NCBI GenBank assembly: GCA_903898555.1
Contig: CAIUFY010000065.1
Span: 1 to 41,067, forward strand
DNA length: 41,067 nt
Direction of reading: 5' to 3'
Source: an uncultured Actinomycetes bacterium
GTDB lineage: Bacteria; Actinomycetota; Actinomycetes; Nanopelagicales; Nanopelagicaceae
The notes under the pieces were generated by a model. The model saw nothing but the letters and a program-made list of their open reading frames with translations, had not been told where the DNA came from and ran no database searches. Shown in pieces: positions 27,318 through 40,418 of this stretch; position 1 is the stretch's first letter; every line of letters starts with the position of its first letter. Position numbers and translations under genes: made by a program.

Positions 27318-27872
27318 ATGGGATTAGAAGAGAAGCTACCAAGCGGAATAATGCTTACAACGGTAGAAAAACTTGCCGGATATATTCGAAAGACATCTTT
27401 ATGGCCTGCCAGCTTCGGGCTTGCATGCTGCGCAATTGAAATGATGGCAACGACGACTGCGAAATACGATTTGTCGCGTTTTGGAATGGAAGTTTTCCGC
27501 GGTTCTCCTCGCCAAGCCGATCTCATGATTGTTGCCGGTCGCTTGTCGAACAAGATGGCACCAGTTCTCCGACAAATTTATGATCAAATGGCCGGTCCAA
27601 AGTGGGTTCTAGCCATGGGTGCTTGTGCGTCTTCAGGCGGAATGTTTAACAATTATGCAATCGTGCAAGGCGTGGATCATATTGTTCCAGTCGATATCTA
27701 CCTTCCTGGTTGCCCACCTCGCCCTGAAATGCTTATTGATGCAATCATCAAATTGCACGAACAGATTTCTGACACCAAGCTTGGTTCAAACCGCGCTCAA
27801 ATTATTCGTGAAGTTGAAGCTGCTGCGCTCGCTGCTAAACCAGTTCATCAAATCACTGGCCTTCTCGCATGA
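27318..27872 (+). CDS. nuoB: NADH-quinone oxidoreductase subunit B
   Basis: [50 protein letters not shown]. Confidence 0.98.
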   Translation: MGLEEKLPSGIMLTTVEKLAGYIRKTSLWPASFGLACCAIEMMATTTAKYDLSRFGMEVFRGSPRQADLMIVAGRLSNKMAPVLRQIYDQMAGPKWVLAMGACASSGGMFNNYAIVQGVDHIVPVDIYLPGCPPRPEMLIDAIIKLHEQISDTKLGSNRAQIIREVEAAALAAKPVHQITGLLA

Positions 27873-28507
27873 GCCAGGACGAAGGAATGTTTGGCGTAAA
27901 CGGCTCAGGCGACACCTCTGGTTTTGGTGGATTAGTACGCGTTGGATCTTCATCAGGATCATCAGAACGCCCATACGGCAGTTACTTTGATGAGATTGCA
28001 GATGATCTCGAACGTGCTTATCCAGAATTTAACGACGCAATAGAAGCTGTCGTTGTTCAAAATGGCGAATTAACTTTGCATGTAAATCGCGAGAAACTTG
28101 AAGATGTAGCAAGAATTCTTCGTGATAATCCAAAGCTTCAATTTGAAATGTGTTTAGGTGTAAGTGGCGTGCATTATCCAGATCAAACTGGCCGCGAACT
28201 TCATGCTGTTTACCCATTGCTTTCAATGACACACAATCGACGTCTTCGCCTTGAAGTTTCTGTTCCGGATTCAGATCCGCACATTCCAACTCTTGTAGAA
28301 GTGTGGGCCGGCAACAATTGGCACGAGCGCGAAACTTTTGACATGTTCGGAATAATTTTTGATGGTCATGCTGGATTAACTCGCATCTTGATGCCAGATG
28401 ATTGGGCAGGACATCCACAACGTAAGGACTATCCACTCGGTGGAATTCCAGTTGAGTTTCATGGCGCAACTGTTCCAGCCCCTAGCGAGCGTAGGAGCTA
28501 TCGATGA
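27869..28507 (+). CDS. nuoC: NADH-quinone oxidoreductase subunit C
   Basis: [48 protein letters not shown]. Confidence 0.97.
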   Translation: MSQDEGMFGVNGSGDTSGFGGLVRVGSSSGSSERPYGSYFDEIADDLERAYPEFNDAIEAVVVQNGELTLHVNREKLEDVARILRDNPKLQFEMCLGVSGVHYPDQTGRELHAVYPLLSMTHNRRLRLEVSVPDSDPHIPTLVEVWAGNNWHERETFDMFGIIFDGHAGLTRILMPDDWAGHPQRKDYPLGGIPVEFHGATVPAPSERRSYR

Positions 28508-29838
28508 GTTTTGATCCATATGCATCATCGCGCGAAACAACTGAAGGTCGCGTTTACTCAGTAACCGGTGGAGATTGGGATGAGCTCTCAACTGAAATTG
28601 GTGCAACAAAAGAGGAACGTGTTGTTGTCAACATGGGTCCACAGCACCCATCGACTCACGGAGTACTTCGTTTGATTCTTGAACTCGAGGGCGAAACTGT
28701 CACCGAAGCTCGTTGCGGAATTGGATATCTCCACACCGGAATTGAAAAAAATACTGAATACCGTACTTGGACCCAAGGAGTTACCTATGTAACTCGCATG
28801 GATTACCTCGCTCCAATTTTTAATGAGACTGCGTATTGCATGTCTGTTGAAAAACTTCTTGGAATTACAGATCAAATTCCAGAACGCGCACAAGTAATTC
28901 GCGTAATGATGATGGAACTAAATCGCATCTCTTCTCACATGGTTTGTTTCGGAACGGGTGGCCTCGAACTTGGCGCACTCACCCCAATCTTCTTTGCATT
29001 CCGTGATCGCGAAACCGTCCTGGATATATTTGAAGAAGTATCTGGTCTTCGTATGAATATGGCTTACATCCGCCCTGGTGGAGTTGCTCAAGATGTCCCG
29101 GCTGATGCTGTCTCTCGAATTCGAGAAGCATGCCGCGATATGAGAAAGAGTTTCAAAGATAATGAGACTTTGCTCGTTGGAAACTCAATCTGGATGAAGC
29201 GCACAAAGGATGTTGGTTACTTAGATCTTGCTGGATGTATGACCCTTGGTGTTACGGGTCCAATCCTTCGTGCGGCTGGAATGCCGTGGGATCTTCGTAA
29301 ATCTCAACCATATTCCGGCTATGAAAATTATAATTTTGATGTCATCACAACCGACACATCTGATGCGTATGGAAGATTCTTAGTTCGTCTAGGAGAGCTC
29401 GAGCAATCACTTCGGATTATTGAACAGTGCTGTGATTTCCTAGATAAATTAAATGGAGCGCCAGTCATGGTTGCTGACAAAAAGATTGCATGGCCTGCAC
29501 AACTTTCAGTGAGTGCTGATGGCATGGGTAATTCACTTGCCCACATTCGCGAAATCATGGGCGAATCCATGGAAGCACTAATTCACCACTTCAAGATTGT
29601 TACAGAAGGTTTTCGAGTTCCTGCTGGTCAGGCATATGCAGCAGTGGAATCACCTCGCGGTGAAACTGGTGTTCATACCGTTTCTGATGGCGGAACCCGT
29701 CCTTACCGTGTTCACTTTCGCGAACCATCATTCAATAATCTTCAATCAACGGCCGCAATGTGTGAAGGCGGCATGATTGCTGACGTTATTTCTGCAGTTG
29801 CTTCAATAGACCCAGTTATGGGAGGTGTGGATCGCTAA
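28504..29838 (+). CDS. nuoD: NADH-quinone oxidoreductase subunit D
   Basis: [49 protein letters not shown]. Confidence 0.98.
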   Translation: MSFDPYASSRETTEGRVYSVTGGDWDELSTEIGATKEERVVVNMGPQHPSTHGVLRLILELEGETVTEARCGIGYLHTGIEKNTEYRTWTQGVTYVTRMDYLAPIFNETAYCMSVEKLLGITDQIPERAQVIRVMMMELNRISSHMVCFGTGGLELGALTPIFFAFRDRETVLDIFEEVSGLRMNMAYIRPGGVAQDVPADAVSRIREACRDMRKSFKDNETLLVGNSIWMKRTKDVGYLDLAGCMTLGVTGPILRAAGMPWDLRKSQPYSGYENYNFDVITTDTSDAYGRFLVRLGELEQSLRIIEQCCDFLDKLNGAPVMVADKKIAWPAQLSVSADGMGNSLAHIREIMGESMEALIHHFKIVTEGFRVPAGQAYAAVESPRGETGVHTVSDGGTRPYRVHFREPSFNNLQSTAAMCEGGMIADVISAVASIDPVMGGVDR

Positions 29839-30464
29839 TGTCTTACTCAACTGAAAATATTGCAATTATGGATTCGATCATTGCTCGCTATCCACGTAAA
29901 CGCTCTGCAATTATGCCTTTGCTTCATTATGTTCAAGCTATTGAAGGTTTTGTTACTCCGGAGGGAATCGAACTCATCGCTGAAAAGCTAGAGCTTGAAA
30001 CTGCTGAAGTGACAGCTGTTTCTACTTTTTACACTCAATATAAGAGTGAGCCCGTTGGTGAATATCACGTAGGAGTTTGCATCAATACTCTCTGCGCGGT
30101 TATGGGTGGCGATGAGATTTATAAGTCAGTATCGGAACATCTTGGAATTGGAAATGATGGAGTTACAGAAGATGGCAAAGTTTCATTAGAGCGAATTGAA
30201 TGTAATGCTGCTTGTGATTATGCCCCTGTCGTAATGGTGAACTGGGAATTTTTCGATAACCAAACCCCACAAAGTGTTAAAGATTTAGTGGATGGCGCCC
30301 GTAATGGGAATCCGCCAGCACCTACTCGCGGACCTAAGAGTCTGCGTACATGGAAGCAAAATTCTGCAGTACTCGCAGGTGTATCTGATGGACTTGCAGG
30401 CGAAGGCGTCTCTGCTGGAGAACCTTCCAAGCTTGGTTTGAAGTTATCGAAAGAGGGCAAGTAA
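29838..30464 (+). CDS. nuoE: NADH-quinone oxidoreductase subunit E
   Basis: STFYTQYKSEPVGEYHVGVCINTLCAVMGG, IECNAACDYAPVVMVNWEFFDN. Confidence 0.96.
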   Translation: MSYSTENIAIMDSIIARYPRKRSAIMPLLHYVQAIEGFVTPEGIELIAEKLELETAEVTAVSTFYTQYKSEPVGEYHVGVCINTLCAVMGGDEIYKSVSEHLGIGNDGVTEDGKVSLERIECNAACDYAPVVMVNWEFFDNQTPQSVKDLVDGARNGNPPAPTRGPKSLRTWKQNSAVLAGVSDGLAGEGVSAGEPSKLGLKLSKEGK

Positions 30465-30469
30465 TTAAT

Positions 30470-31771
30470 ATGAGCAAATTATCGCCAGTTCTTTCAGCTC
30501 ATTGGGATGAAGCAGATTCCTTCACAATCGATGCTTACCGCCGCAATGGTGGATATAAGGCAGCAAAGACAGCGCTGGATATGGATCCTGATGCTGTTAT
30601 TCAGCTCGTAAAAGATTCTGGCCTTCGCGGCCGCGGCGGCGCAGGCTTTCCGACTGGCATGAAGTGGGGATTCATTCCTCAAAATGATGGAAAAGATCAT
30701 TACCTAGTTGTGAATGCTGATGAGTCCGAACCAGGTACTTGTAAAGATATGCCGCTTTTGATGGCAAATCCGCACTCTTTGGTTGAGGGCATCATCATTG
30801 CTTCATATGCAATCCGAGCTAATTACGCTTTCATTTACCTTCGCGGCGAAGTCGTGCATGTGTATCGTCGCGTACAGCAAGCGATTGCGGATGCATACGC
30901 TGCTGGATTGCTAGGCAAGAACATCAACGGCAAAGGTTTTGATTTAGAACTCGTCTTGCACGCAGGAGCCGGTGCTTATATTTGCGGAGAAGAAACTGCA
31001 CTTCTTGATTCACTAGAAGGATTCCGCGGACAACCTCGTCTTCGTCCTCCATTCCCTGCAATCGCAGGGCTATATGCGCGCCCAACAGTTGTGAACAACG
31101 TTGAGTCAATCGCATCAGTTCCAGCAATTATTGCTAACGGCACGGAGTGGTTTCAATCAATGGGAACCGAGAAGAGCAAAGGGTTTACTCTTTACTCACT
31201 TTCAGGCCATGTTAAGAACCCTGGACAATTCGAAGCTCCTCTAGGAATCACTCTGAGAGAACTCCTAGAAATGGCTGGCGGAATGCGCGAAGGCCACACA
31301 CTGAAATTCTGGACTCCTGGTGGTTCATCTACTCCGATGTTTACCCAAGAACATTTAGATGTGCCTCTTGATTACGAAGGCGTCGGCGCAGCCGGTTCAA
31401 TGTTGGGAACAAAAGCCCTTCAAATTTTTGATGAGACAACATGCGTTGTGCGCGCAGTGCTTCGATGGACTGAGTTTTACAAACATGAATCATGTGGAAA
31501 GTGCACACCATGTCGCGAAGGCACTTGGTGGTTGGTTCAAGCACTTAAAGAGCTTGAGGCTGGACGCGGTACATCCGCGGATCTCGACAAGTTACTAGAT
31601 ATCGTTGACAACATTGCAGGTCGCTCATTTTGCGCTCTAGCAGATGGAGCAGCTAGCCCAATCGTTTCGTCAATGAAGCATTTCCGCGAGGAATATCAGC
31701 GCCATCTTGATTTAGGAAGTTGCCCTTTTGATCCAATCGCCTCAACACTATTTGCTGGAGCTCTCTCATGA
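30470..31771 (+). CDS. nuoF: NADH-quinone oxidoreductase subunit F
   Basis: [47 protein letters not shown]. Confidence 0.98.
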   Translation: MSKLSPVLSAHWDEADSFTIDAYRRNGGYKAAKTALDMDPDAVIQLVKDSGLRGRGGAGFPTGMKWGFIPQNDGKDHYLVVNADESEPGTCKDMPLLMANPHSLVEGIIIASYAIRANYAFIYLRGEVVHVYRRVQQAIADAYAAGLLGKNINGKGFDLELVLHAGAGAYICGEETALLDSLEGFRGQPRLRPPFPAIAGLYARPTVVNNVESIASVPAIIANGTEWFQSMGTEKSKGFTLYSLSGHVKNPGQFEAPLGITLRELLEMAGGMREGHTLKFWTPGGSSTPMFTQEHLDVPLDYEGVGAAGSMLGTKALQIFDETTCVVRAVLRWTEFYKHESCGKCTPCREGTWWLVQALKELEAGRGTSADLDKLLDIVDNIAGRSFCALADGAASPIVSSMKHFREEYQRHLDLGSCPFDPIASTLFAGALS

Positions 31772-34092
31772 CGACTGATGTAGCTGTTGAGATGATTACC
31801 GTTGTAATTGACGGTTTCGAAGTCACCGTTCCAAAAGGAACTCTCATTATTCGCGCTGCAGAAAAACTTGGTATTCAGATTCCACGTTTCTGCGACCACC
31901 CACTGTTGGCGCCCGCTGGTGCTTGCCGTCAGTGTTTGGTGGATGTTGAAATCAACGGTCGCGCATTTCCTAAGCCTCAGGCCTCGTGCACCATTCCTGT
32001 AGAGCCAAATATGATTGTTAAGACTCAATTAACTTCACCTGTTGCGGAAAAAGCGCAAAAGGGAATTATGGAATTGCTTCTTATAAACCATCCACTTGAC
32101 TGCCCAGTCTGTGACAAAGGCGGAGAGTGTCCACTTCAAAATCAGGCAATGAGTACCGGCAGAACTGAATCTCGTTTTACGGGTGTTAAGCGCACATTCG
32201 AGAAGCCAATTAATATTTCATCTCAGGTGCTTTTGGATCGCGAACGTTGCGTTCTATGCGCACGCTGCACGAGATTCTCAGAGCAAATCGCAGGTGATCC
32301 ATTCATTACTCTCAATGAACGCGGAGCACTGCAGCAAGTTGGAATTTACGAGAAGGATCCATTCAATTCGTATTTCTCTGGAAACACAGTTCAAATTTGT
32401 CCTGTTGGCGCGCTAACTGGTGCCTCATACCGTTTCCGTGCTCGTCCATTTGATTTAGTTTCCACTCCAACGGCTTGCGAACACTGTGCGGCTGGTTGTG
32501 CACTTCGTACAGATGTGCGCCGCGGAAAGACTTTGCGTCGCCTAGCTGGTGACGATGCTTCAGTTAATGAGGAATGGAACTGCGACAAGGGTCGCTGGGC
32601 ATTTAAATATCTCTCAAGCAAAGAGCGCGTAACTTCACCGCTTGTTCGTGGTGATGATGGCGAGCTTCGCGAAGCATCATGGCCCGAAGCACTTGCTCGG
32701 GTTGCCGCTGGTTTCTCTGACAAGAAAGTTGGAGTGCTTGTTGGCGGACGCGCAACAGTTGAAGATGCCTACGGCTATTCCAAGTTCGCCCGTATCACAC
32801 TCGGCACGAATGACATTGATTTCCGATCACGTCCTCATACAGATGAAGAGGCAGCGTTTCTTGCGTCTACAGTAGTTAATTTGAAGACGACTTACGCAGA
32901 CATTGATAAGGCTGATCACGTCGTTCTGGTTAATTTCGAACCAGAAGATGAATCTCCAATCGTGTTCTTGCGCGTTTACAAGCAGGTACGCAAGCGTGGT
33001 TTGCAAGTAACAACAATCGCTCCGTTTGCAAGTCGCGGAAGTGAAAAGTTAAAAGCAAATCTTCTTTCCAGTTTTGATCAAGTAACAAACCTCACGGAGA
33101 AATCAGTTGTGCTAGTTGGTGAGCGAAGTGCAGAAGTTCCTGGTCTGTTTAGCGCAATCGCTGCTCACACAACTGCAAAGATTGCTTGGATTCCACGTCG
33201 CTCCGGCGAACGTGGTGCTCTAGCCGCAGGTGCCTTAGGAAACTTACTTCCTGGCGGACGTCCGGTTTCTGATGCGGCCGCTCGCATTGATGTCCAAACA
33301 GCGTGGGGTGTTGATTCACTTCCAACTGAGCTTGGGCGTTCTACTGAACAAATACTTAACTCATTAAATTCTGAGGGTGGACTAGATGCCGTTTTAATTG
33401 GCGGGGTTGATCCTTCAGATATTTCGTCAGCAGCGCTCGGTCAATTGCTGAACTCTTTTGTTGTTTCATTAGAAATTTCTCATAGTGCAGTTACTGCAAT
33501 CGCAGATGTAGTTCTTCCAGTTGCGGCAGTTACTGAAAAAGCCGGATCTTTCCTTGACTGGGAAGGCCGTGAGCGTAGTTTTGATAAGGCTATTGAAGGG
33601 CCTTTGGTAACCACAAGAAGTGATGTCCGTATTCTTTCCATGATTGCTGATGAAATGAAGAAGCCAATTTCACTTCCTTCAGTAACTTCAGCAGCTAAGG
33701 AATTTTCGGCGCTTGGAGTTTGGGATGGAGCTTCTGTTTCTAAACCAACAAATGCATCCGCAAGCACGCCTTCAGTTTCCGGCGATCAAGCCGTTCTTAC
33801 TTCTTGGCGTCAGCTAATTGACCTCGGTTCACTCCAAGCAGGAGAAGAGAACTTGGCTGGAACTGCCCGCAAAGCAGTCGCAGTAATCTCAGCGGCTCGT
33901 GCAACTTCTCTTGGTGTAAAAAGCGGAGAACTCCTAACAATTGCAAATGAACGCGGAAGCATCACGGTCCCGGCCCATATTGCAAATATTTCAGATGACA
34001 AGGTATGGCTTCCAAGAAACTCGCAAGATTCTCAAACAATCGTTACCTTCGGCGCCGCTGAAGGATGTCTCGTATCGGTGGTCAAGGCATGA
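31768..34092 (+). CDS. nuoG: NADH-quinone oxidoreductase subunit G
   Basis: [79 protein letters not shown]. Confidence 0.97.
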   Translation: MTTDVAVEMITVVIDGFEVTVPKGTLIIRAAEKLGIQIPRFCDHPLLAPAGACRQCLVDVEINGRAFPKPQASCTIPVEPNMIVKTQLTSPVAEKAQKGIMELLLINHPLDCPVCDKGGECPLQNQAMSTGRTESRFTGVKRTFEKPINISSQVLLDRERCVLCARCTRFSEQIAGDPFITLNERGALQQVGIYEKDPFNSYFSGNTVQICPVGALTGASYRFRARPFDLVSTPTACEHCAAGCALRTDVRRGKTLRRLAGDDASVNEEWNCDKGRWAFKYLSSKERVTSPLVRGDDGELREASWPEALARVAAGFSDKKVGVLVGGRATVEDAYGYSKFARITLGTNDIDFRSRPHTDEEAAFLASTVVNLKTTYADIDKADHVVLVNFEPEDESPIVFLRVYKQVRKRGLQVTTIAPFASRGSEKLKANLLSSFDQVTNLTEKSVVLVGERSAEVPGLFSAIAAHTTAKIAWIPRRSGERGALAAGALGNLLPGGRPVSDAAARIDVQTAWGVDSLPTELGRSTEQILNSLNSEGGLDAVLIGGVDPSDISSAALGQLLNSFVVSLEISHSAVTAIADVVLPVAAVTEKAGSFLDWEGRERSFDKAIEGPLVTTRSDVRILSMIADEMKKPISLPSVTSAAKEFSALGVWDGASVSKPTNASASTPSVSGDQAVLTSWRQLIDLGSLQAGEENLAGTARKAVAVISAARATSLGVKSGELLTIANERGSITVPAHIANISDDKVWLPRNSQDSQTIVTFGAAEGCLVSVVKA

Positions 34093-35339
34093 GCACTTCA
34101 GAACTAATTGGTGCAGATCCAGGTTGGCTCATCCTTGTTAAAGGTGTCCTGATCTTCGTAATCTGCGTAGTAGCAACTTTGCTCTCAATTTGGGCAGAGC
34201 GACGAATCGTCGCTCGCATGCAGGTTCGCGTTGGACCTAACCGTGCTGGAAAGTTTGGTCTTCTACAAAGTCTTGCTGATGGAGTGAAACTTGCGCTTAA
34301 GGAAGATCTCATTCCTAAGGCAGCAGACAGGGTTGTATTTGTTATTGCGCCAATTATTTCAGCTACAACTTGTTTTATGGCGTTTGCTGTTGTTCCGATG
34401 ACAGGAAAAGTCAGGTTGTTCGGTCATACGACTGCAATGCAGCTAACCGATCTTCCCGTGGGCGTTCTATATGTTCTTGCAATTGCATCCGTGGGAGTTT
34501 ACGGAATTGTTCTTGCCGGATGGTCTTCTGGTTCCACTTATCCGCTTCTTGGTGGCTTACGTTCAAGTGCGCAAGTAATTTCCTATGAAGTAGCTATGGG
34601 ACTTTCACTTGTTGCAGTATTTATTTATTCAGGTTCAATGTCGACCTCATCAATCATTGATGCCCAACAAAAGTGGTGGTTTGGGGTAGTTCTCTTCCCT
34701 TCATTCATTATTTACGTAATTTCAATGGTCGGAGAAACAAACCGAGCACCATTTGATCTTGCTGAAGCAGAAGGAGAACTTGTCGGTGGATTCCATACCG
34801 AGTACTCCTCACTAAAGTTCGCACTATTTTTCCTCGCCGAATATGTGAATATGGTCGTCGTTTCTTCACTAGCGACAACTCTTTTCCTCGGTGGATATCA
34901 CGCTCTTCCAGGGCTTGGATTTACCGAGACATGGTTGGGTGGATGGTTTACTTTGGTTTGGTTCTTCGCAAAGGTAATTCTTTTCTTCTTCTTATTCGTA
35001 TGGTTGCGCGGAACACTCCCTCGCCTGCGTTATGACCAATTTATGCAATTTGGTTGGAAGGTCTTGATCCCAGTTAGCTTGCTTTGGATCATGATTGTTT
35101 CAACGCTTCGCGTGATGTCACAACAAGGAGCCCCTAGGTTTGTAATCGTCGGCTTCACTTTCGGAGTCCTTCTCCTAGTGTTCGCTGCGGCATCGCTCTT
35201 TGATAAGGCTAAAGAAAAGCGAAAGTTAGAGGATAAAGAATCATTAAACGCTTTTCCTGCACCTTCTTTCCCAGTGCCAGTTTTGACACCTCAGATAAGT
35301 ACTCAAGCTTCAATCGGAACGGAGGAGATCAATGACTGA
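34089..35339 (+). CDS. nuoH: NADH-quinone oxidoreductase subunit H
   Basis: [60 protein letters not shown] at 34089 (ATGA overlap). Confidence 0.97.
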   Translation: MSTSELIGADPGWLILVKGVLIFVICVVATLLSIWAERRIVARMQVRVGPNRAGKFGLLQSLADGVKLALKEDLIPKAADRVVFVIAPIISATTCFMAFAVVPMTGKVRLFGHTTAMQLTDLPVGVLYVLAIASVGVYGIVLAGWSSGSTYPLLGGLRSSAQVISYEVAMGLSLVAVFIYSGSMSTSSIIDAQQKWWFGVVLFPSFIIYVISMVGETNRAPFDLAEAEGELVGGFHTEYSSLKFALFFLAEYVNMVVVSSLATTLFLGGYHALPGLGFTETWLGGWFTLVWFFAKVILFFFLFVWLRGTLPRLRYDQFMQFGWKVLIPVSLLWIMIVSTLRVMSQQGAPRFVIVGFTFGVLLLVFAAASLFDKAKEKRKLEDKESLNAFPAPSFPVPVLTPQISTQASIGTEEIND

Positions 35340-35937
35340 CGATTTCAGCATTGAGAAGGCTGTTCAAGAGAGCACGCAAATTCCTGAGCAATCCCCAGCC
35401 TCATTTTTTACTCAGCTAAAGGGATTTTGGCTTACCTTTGCAACGATGTTCAAAAAGGTCGAAACGATTCAATATCCTGAAGTTAAAGCGCCAACAGCTG
35501 AACGGTTCCATGGTCGCCACCAACTCAATCGATACGAAGATGGTCTTGAAAAATGTATTGGTTGCGAATTATGCGCATGGGCCTGCCCAGCTGATGCCAT
35601 TTTGGTTGAAGCCGGAGACAACACCCCAGATGCCCAATATTCACCTGGAGAACGTTTCGGCAAGGTTTACCAAATAAATTATTTACGTTGTATTTTTTGC
35701 GGTCTTTGCATTGAAGCGTGCCCAACTCGTGCTCTCACAATGACGAATGAGTATGAACTAGCTGACGATAATCGAAATAAATTGATTTTCGATAAAGAAG
35801 ATCTTCTTGCACCTCTACGTGCTGGAATGTTGCAGCCGCCTCATCCAATGTATCCAGGTACGACTGATACTTCTTATTACAAAGGTGAAGTAACAGGAAC
35901 GCATCCTTCACAGGAAGTGAAGGCTCCTCATGCATAA
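35332..35937 (+). CDS. nuoI: NADH-quinone oxidoreductase subunit I
   Basis: Two ferredoxin motifs [14 protein letters not shown] and [16 protein letters not shown]. Confidence 0.97.
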   Translation: MTDDFSIEKAVQESTQIPEQSPASFFTQLKGFWLTFATMFKKVETIQYPEVKAPTAERFHGRHQLNRYEDGLEKCIGCELCAWACPADAILVEAGDNTPDAQYSPGERFGKVYQINYLRCIFCGLCIEACPTRALTMTNEYELADDNRNKLIFDKEDLLAPLRAGMLQPPHPMYPGTTDTSYYKGEVTGTHPSQEVKAPHA

Positions 35938-36721
35938 TCTCTTTATTCAATCTCTTCAAGTCGGTCGCACTGCAACTCCAGAAGCTGTTCAGTTTTGGAT
36001 TCTTGCGCCCCTAGCAGTTTTAGCTGCGCTTGGAATGCTGCTTGTAAAAAAGGCAGTCCATTCTGCGCTTCTTCTCGCATGGGTAATGATTACTCTCGCA
36101 ATTCTTTACATTGCGCAAGGCGCTTTGTTCCTTGGAATCGTTCAAGTAGTTGTCTACACCGGTGCGGTAATGATGTTGTTCTTATTCATCTTGATGCTAG
36201 TTGGCGTCGACTCTTCGGACTCACTTGTTGAAAATATTAAAGGCCAACGCCCTGCAGCTATTGCTGCTGCGGTAGGAATTGTTGGATTACTTCTTTCTCT
36301 TATTGGTCGAGCAACTCTTAACCATCCAGCAACAGGCGTTGAGGCCATTAATGCGAATGGAAATGTTCAAGGACTGGCAAACGAGTTGTTTACACAGTAC
36401 GTGTGGGCTTTTGAAGTTGTTTCGGCGCTGCTCATCACAGCTGCTCTTGGTTCAATGGTTTTGGCCCATAGCCAGAAGCCAAAATCGCGTACTTCGCAAA
36501 GAGATCTTTCAATCGCCCGCTTCCGCGGGGATTCGTTGGCACACGCTGCAGGTCTTCCTGGTTCCGGTGTTTACGCACTTCACAACGCAGTAGACGTTCC
36601 AGCCCTAGGTCCAGACGGACAACCTTCAGATGCCTCTATTTCCAAGGTATTGGAAGCGCGCGGAGACATCATTGCTTCGAAGCCTTTTGAATTGACTCAC
36701 ATTGATGAGGAGGAAAACTAA
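35930..36721 (+). CDS. nuoJ: NADH-quinone oxidoreductase subunit J
   Basis: [35 protein letters not shown]. Confidence 0.96.
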   Translation: MHNLFIQSLQVGRTATPEAVQFWILAPLAVLAALGMLLVKKAVHSALLLAWVMITLAILYIAQGALFLGIVQVVVYTGAVMMLFLFILMLVGVDSSDSLVENIKGQRPAAIAAAVGIVGLLLSLIGRATLNHPATGVEAINANGNVQGLANELFTQYVWAFEVVSALLITAALGSMVLAHSQKPKSRTSQRDLSIARFRGDSLAHAAGLPGSGVYALHNAVDVPALGPDGQPSDASISKVLEARGDIIASKPFELTHIDEEEN

Positions 36722-37021
36722 ATGGATATTTCAAATTACTTGTACTTATCTGCAATCCTCTTCACTATTGGCGCAGTTGGTGTAGTTGTCCGCAGAAACG
36801 CAATTGTTGTTTTCATGTGTGTAGAACTAATGCTTAACGCAGCAAACCTTGCCTTTGTAACTTTCTCTCGCGTCAACGGTGACCTAGTTGGCCAAGTGGC
36901 CTCCCTCTTCACCATGGTTGTTGCTGCGTGTGAAGTTGTTGTTGGACTCGCGATCATCGTCACGATGTATCGCTCCCGTCGATCGGCGTCTGTAGATGAC
37001 GCTAGTTTGTTGAAGCGATAG
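36722..37021 (+). CDS. nuoK: NADH-quinone oxidoreductase subunit K
   Basis: [42 protein letters not shown]. Confidence 0.97.
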   Translation: MDISNYLYLSAILFTIGAVGVVVRRNAIVVFMCVELMLNAANLAFVTFSRVNGDLVGQVASLFTMVVAACEVVVGLAIIVTMYRSRRSASVDDASLLKR

Positions 37022-37023
37022 TC

Positions 37024-38916
37024 ATGACAACATCATCTAATCTCGTTTACCTAATAGCGCTACCTTTATTTAGCTCTGCAATTCTTCTCCTTTTGGGACG
37101 AATTGCAGATAAGTGGGGTCACCTTGTCGCAACCTTGGTTTCAGCGTCTACATTCGTAATCGCTGCTGTCGAGTTCTTCGCGATGCGCCAGCGAAGTGGC
37201 GATGCTCGGGCAATCCACCAAGATCTATTCACCTGGATTTCAGTGGGATCTTTTAATGTCCACGCCTCTTTGCTCCTAGATCAACTATCAATTTGCTTCG
37301 TACTTTTGATTACTGGCGTTGGCACTTTGATTCACATCTACTCGATTGCATACATGTCGCACGATCATGATCGTCGTCGCTTCTTTGCATTTCTCAATCT
37401 TTTCGTAGCCGCGATGTTGCTTCTAGTCCTCGGAGATTCTTATTTGAATCTTTATGTTGGCTGGGAAGGCGTTGGCTTGGCTTCATATTTGCTTATTGGT
37501 TTCTGGAATCAAAAACCAAACTATGCAGTTGCAGCGAAGAAAGCCTTTGTTGCCAACCGCATCGGTGACGTCGGCCTGTCGCTGGCAATCATGATTGCAT
37601 TCGCTCAATTTGGAACTGTTTCCTTCAGCGGAGTCGAAGCAGGAGTGCCACATGCTTCAACGGCTGCCCTCACCGCTCTTGGTGCCATGTTGCTTCTAGC
37701 AGCTGCCGGTAAGTCAGCTCAGTTCCCGTTGCAATCTTGGCTTGGCGATGCGATGGCTGGCCCAACTCCGGTTTCTGCTTTGATTCACGCTGCAACCATG
37801 GTGACCGCTGGCGTATACCTAATTACACGCTCACATTTCGTTTTTGATGCATCTCCAACAGCTCAAACAATGGTTCTTGTTGTCGGTGCCATAACGCTTC
37901 TATTCGGAGCGCTAGTCGGTACGGCCAAAGATGACATTAAGAAAGCCCTTGCAGCTTCGACCATGTCGCAAATTGGTTACATGATTCTTGCAACCGGACT
38001 TGGTCCTGTTGGTTATGCCTTTGCGATCATGCACTTACTTACTCATGGTTTCTTTAAGGCTGGAATGTTCCTAGGAGCAGGTTCAGTTATGCACGGCATG
38101 AATGACGAAGTAAATATGCGTAGATATGGCGCTATTGGAAAAGTTATGCCAATCACCGCAATAACATTTGGTCTGGGTTATCTTGCAATTATTGGAGTAC
38201 CGCCTTTTGCAGGTTTCTACTCCAAAGACAAAATTATTGAAACAGCATTTAACGCTGGTGGAGCAAAAGGCGTCATTGTCGGTGGTGCAGCGCTTCTCGG
38301 AGCAGCAATCACCGCTTTCTACATGACTCGCGTAATTGTCCTCACCTTCACTGGAACAAAGCGTTGGGACGATGAAGCCCATCCACATGAGTCACCTTCA
38401 CTTATGTGGATTCCTATGGTTGTCCTTGCTATTGGATCTGTCGCATCTGGATTCCTCTTTAATTCAGGCCATGCGATGGTCAATTGGTTAGCTCCCGTAG
38501 TAAATGCCGCCGGGATTCATGATGAAAAGGAGCTTTTGCCTCCTCTGACAGTTTCATTGTTAGCTCTTGGTGTCGTCGCTGTAGGCGTAGCAATTGCAAT
38601 TCTCAAGTACCGCACAAATGTGGCAGCCGAAGCTCCAGAAGATGTTTCGATTCTGACAAAGATCGTACGTCGAGATCTTCTACAAGATGATTTCAACGAT
38701 CGAGTTTTGGTACGTCCTGGACAAGCCCTTACTCGCTTCTTTGTTGCTATGGACAATAACTTTATTGACGGCATTGTGCGCGGGGTCGGGGGAGTTGTTG
38801 CAGTCAGCTCAACTAATCTTCGTAAGATTCAAAACGGATATGTTCGAAGCTACGCACTCATTATGGTGATAGGCGTCCTGGCCCTCATCGCAACGATTTG
38901 GATGGTGACCCTATGA
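37024..38916 (+). CDS. nuoL: NADH-quinone oxidoreductase subunit L
   Basis: [68 protein letters not shown]. Confidence 0.97.
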   Translation: MTTSSNLVYLIALPLFSSAILLLLGRIADKWGHLVATLVSASTFVIAAVEFFAMRQRSGDARAIHQDLFTWISVGSFNVHASLLLDQLSICFVLLITGVGTLIHIYSIAYMSHDHDRRRFFAFLNLFVAAMLLLVLGDSYLNLYVGWEGVGLASYLLIGFWNQKPNYAVAAKKAFVANRIGDVGLSLAIMIAFAQFGTVSFSGVEAGVPHASTAALTALGAMLLLAAAGKSAQFPLQSWLGDAMAGPTPVSALIHAATMVTAGVYLITRSHFVFDASPTAQTMVLVVGAITLLFGALVGTAKDDIKKALAASTMSQIGYMILATGLGPVGYAFAIMHLLTHGFFKAGMFLGAGSVMHGMNDEVNMRRYGAIGKVMPITAITFGLGYLAIIGVPPFAGFYSKDKIIETAFNAGGAKGVIVGGAALLGAAITAFYMTRVIVLTFTGTKRWDDEAHPHESPSLMWIPMVVLAIGSVASGFLFNSGHAMVNWLAPVVNAAGIHDEKELLPPLTVSLLALGVVAVGVAIAILKYRTNVAAEAPEDVSILTKIVRRDLLQDDFNDRVLVRPGQALTRFFVAMDNNFIDGIVRGVGGVVAVSSTNLRKIQNGYVRSYALIMVIGVLALIATIWMVTL

Positions 38917-40418
38917 GTATCGTGAGCGTCCTAGAACTTCTTCCACTTATCGGCGTTATCGGTCTTTTTGTTCTTCCTAAAGGCTCGACAACTCTTGTGA
39001 AGCAATTTGCAATTGGAGTCTCCGTTGTTGATTTGGCGATTTCCATCGTCATGGCGCTTCGCTTTAATCGTGGAGTTTCGGCAATGCAATTTGTTGAATC
39101 TCGTAATTGGATTTCAAGTTTTGGAATCAAGTACGCAGTTGGAATTGATGGAATTGCACTCGTTCTTATTCTTATGACCACCGTCCTAGTGCCAATCGTC
39201 TTATTGGCTGGATGGAATGAATCTGAGAATGGAAGATGGTCGCCTCGCGTTTACTACGCCTTAATTTTGGTATTAGAAACAATGATGATTGGCGTTTTCG
39301 CAGCCACTGATGTCTTCTTGTTCTACGTAATTTTTGAAGCAATGCTGATTCCGGTTTACTTCCTTATCGGCGGATACGGTCGCGGTGAACGTGCGCAGGC
39401 CGCTATGAAGTTCTTGCTTTACAGCCTTCTTGGTGGACTCTTGATGTTGGCTGCAGTTATTGGAACTTATGTAATTGCAACGAATCAAATTGGATCGACT
39501 TTTGACGTGACAGCGCTTTCTGGCCTGCACATTGATTCAGCAACGGAAAATATGCTTTTCCTTGGATTCTTTATTGCATTTGCCATCAAAGCCCCGTTGT
39601 GGCCGCTTCATACTTGGCTTCCAACCGCAGCAAAGTCAGCAACTCCAGCAACTTCAGTCTTGCTCCTCGGAGTTCTAGATAAAGTTGGAACTTACGGAAT
39701 GATTCGATTCTGTATCACGCTATTTCCACACGCTGCACACACATTTACTCCAGCAATTATTGTTCTTTCGTTGATATCTATTTTGTATGGCGCATTTCTT
39801 GCTATTGGACAAAAAGATATCAATGGCCTCATTGCGTTTACCTCGATAAGCCACTTCGGTTTCATTACATTGGGAATTTTTGCAATGACATCGCAAGGCC
39901 TCACAGGTGCTTCGCTCTACATGGTTAATCATGGATTCTCTACCGCAGCGCTATTCCTGGTTGCAGGCTGGATGGCATCTAGACGTGGTTCCACGAAGAT
40001 TGATGATTTCGGTGGTTTGCAGAGAGTCACGCCAGTTATGGCTTGGGCATTCTTCATCGCAGGAATGTCAGCACTCGCGCTGCCTGGTCTATCAAGTTTC
40101 GTAAGTGAATTCTTAGTTCTTGTTGGAACATTTACACGTTACCCGCTCGCTGCAATCGTGGGTACAACCGGAATTGTTCTGGCAGCTCTTTATGTATTGT
40201 TAACTGTTCAAAAGTCTCTCCATGGTCCTACGACTCCTGGAAATGAATCTTTGACTGATTTGAATCTTCGCGAGAAGATCGCAATCGCTCCAGTAATAGC
40301 AATTCTCGTCTTTTTTGGATTCTTCCCGAAGCCAATAACAGATGTCTTAAATCCTGCTTCGCATCAAGTAATGACGCATGCTGGCGTAGAAGATCCACAA
40401 CCTAAGGCAGGTAAGTAA
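38913..40418 (+). CDS. nuoM: NADH-quinone oxidoreductase subunit M
   Basis: [45 protein letters not shown] at 38913 (ATGA overlap). Confidence 0.97.
   Translation: MSIVSVLELLPLIGVIGLFVLPKGSTTLVKQFAIGVSVVDLAISIVMALRFNRGVSAMQFVESRNWISSFGIKYAVGIDGIALVLILMTTVLVPIVLLAGWNESENGRWSPRVYYALILVLETMMIGVFAATDVFLFYVIFEAMLIPVYFLIGGYGRGERAQAAMKFLLYSLLGGLLMLAAVIGTYVIATNQIGSTFDVTALSGLHIDSATENMLFLGFFIAFAIKAPLWPLHTWLPTAAKSATPATSVLLLGVLDKVGTYGMIRFCITLFPHAAHTFTPAIIVLSLISILYGAFLAIGQKDINGLIAFTSISHFGFITLGIFAMTSQGLTGASLYMVNHGFSTAALFLVAGWMASRRGSTKIDDFGGLQRVTPVMAWAFFIAGMSALALPGLSSFVSEFLVLVGTFTRYPLAAIVGTTGIVLAALYVLLTVQKSLHGPTTPGNESLTDLNLREKIAIAPVIAILVFFGFFPKPITDVLNPASHQVMTHAGVEDPQPKAGK

Noticed and set aside
29838-30464. 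NuoE with a long C-terminal tail as a possible fusion
   Set aside because: The tail (about 50 aa, Pro/Ala/Gly-rich) has no domain-like features; I recall extended NuoE tails in Actinobacteria, so not treated as novel.
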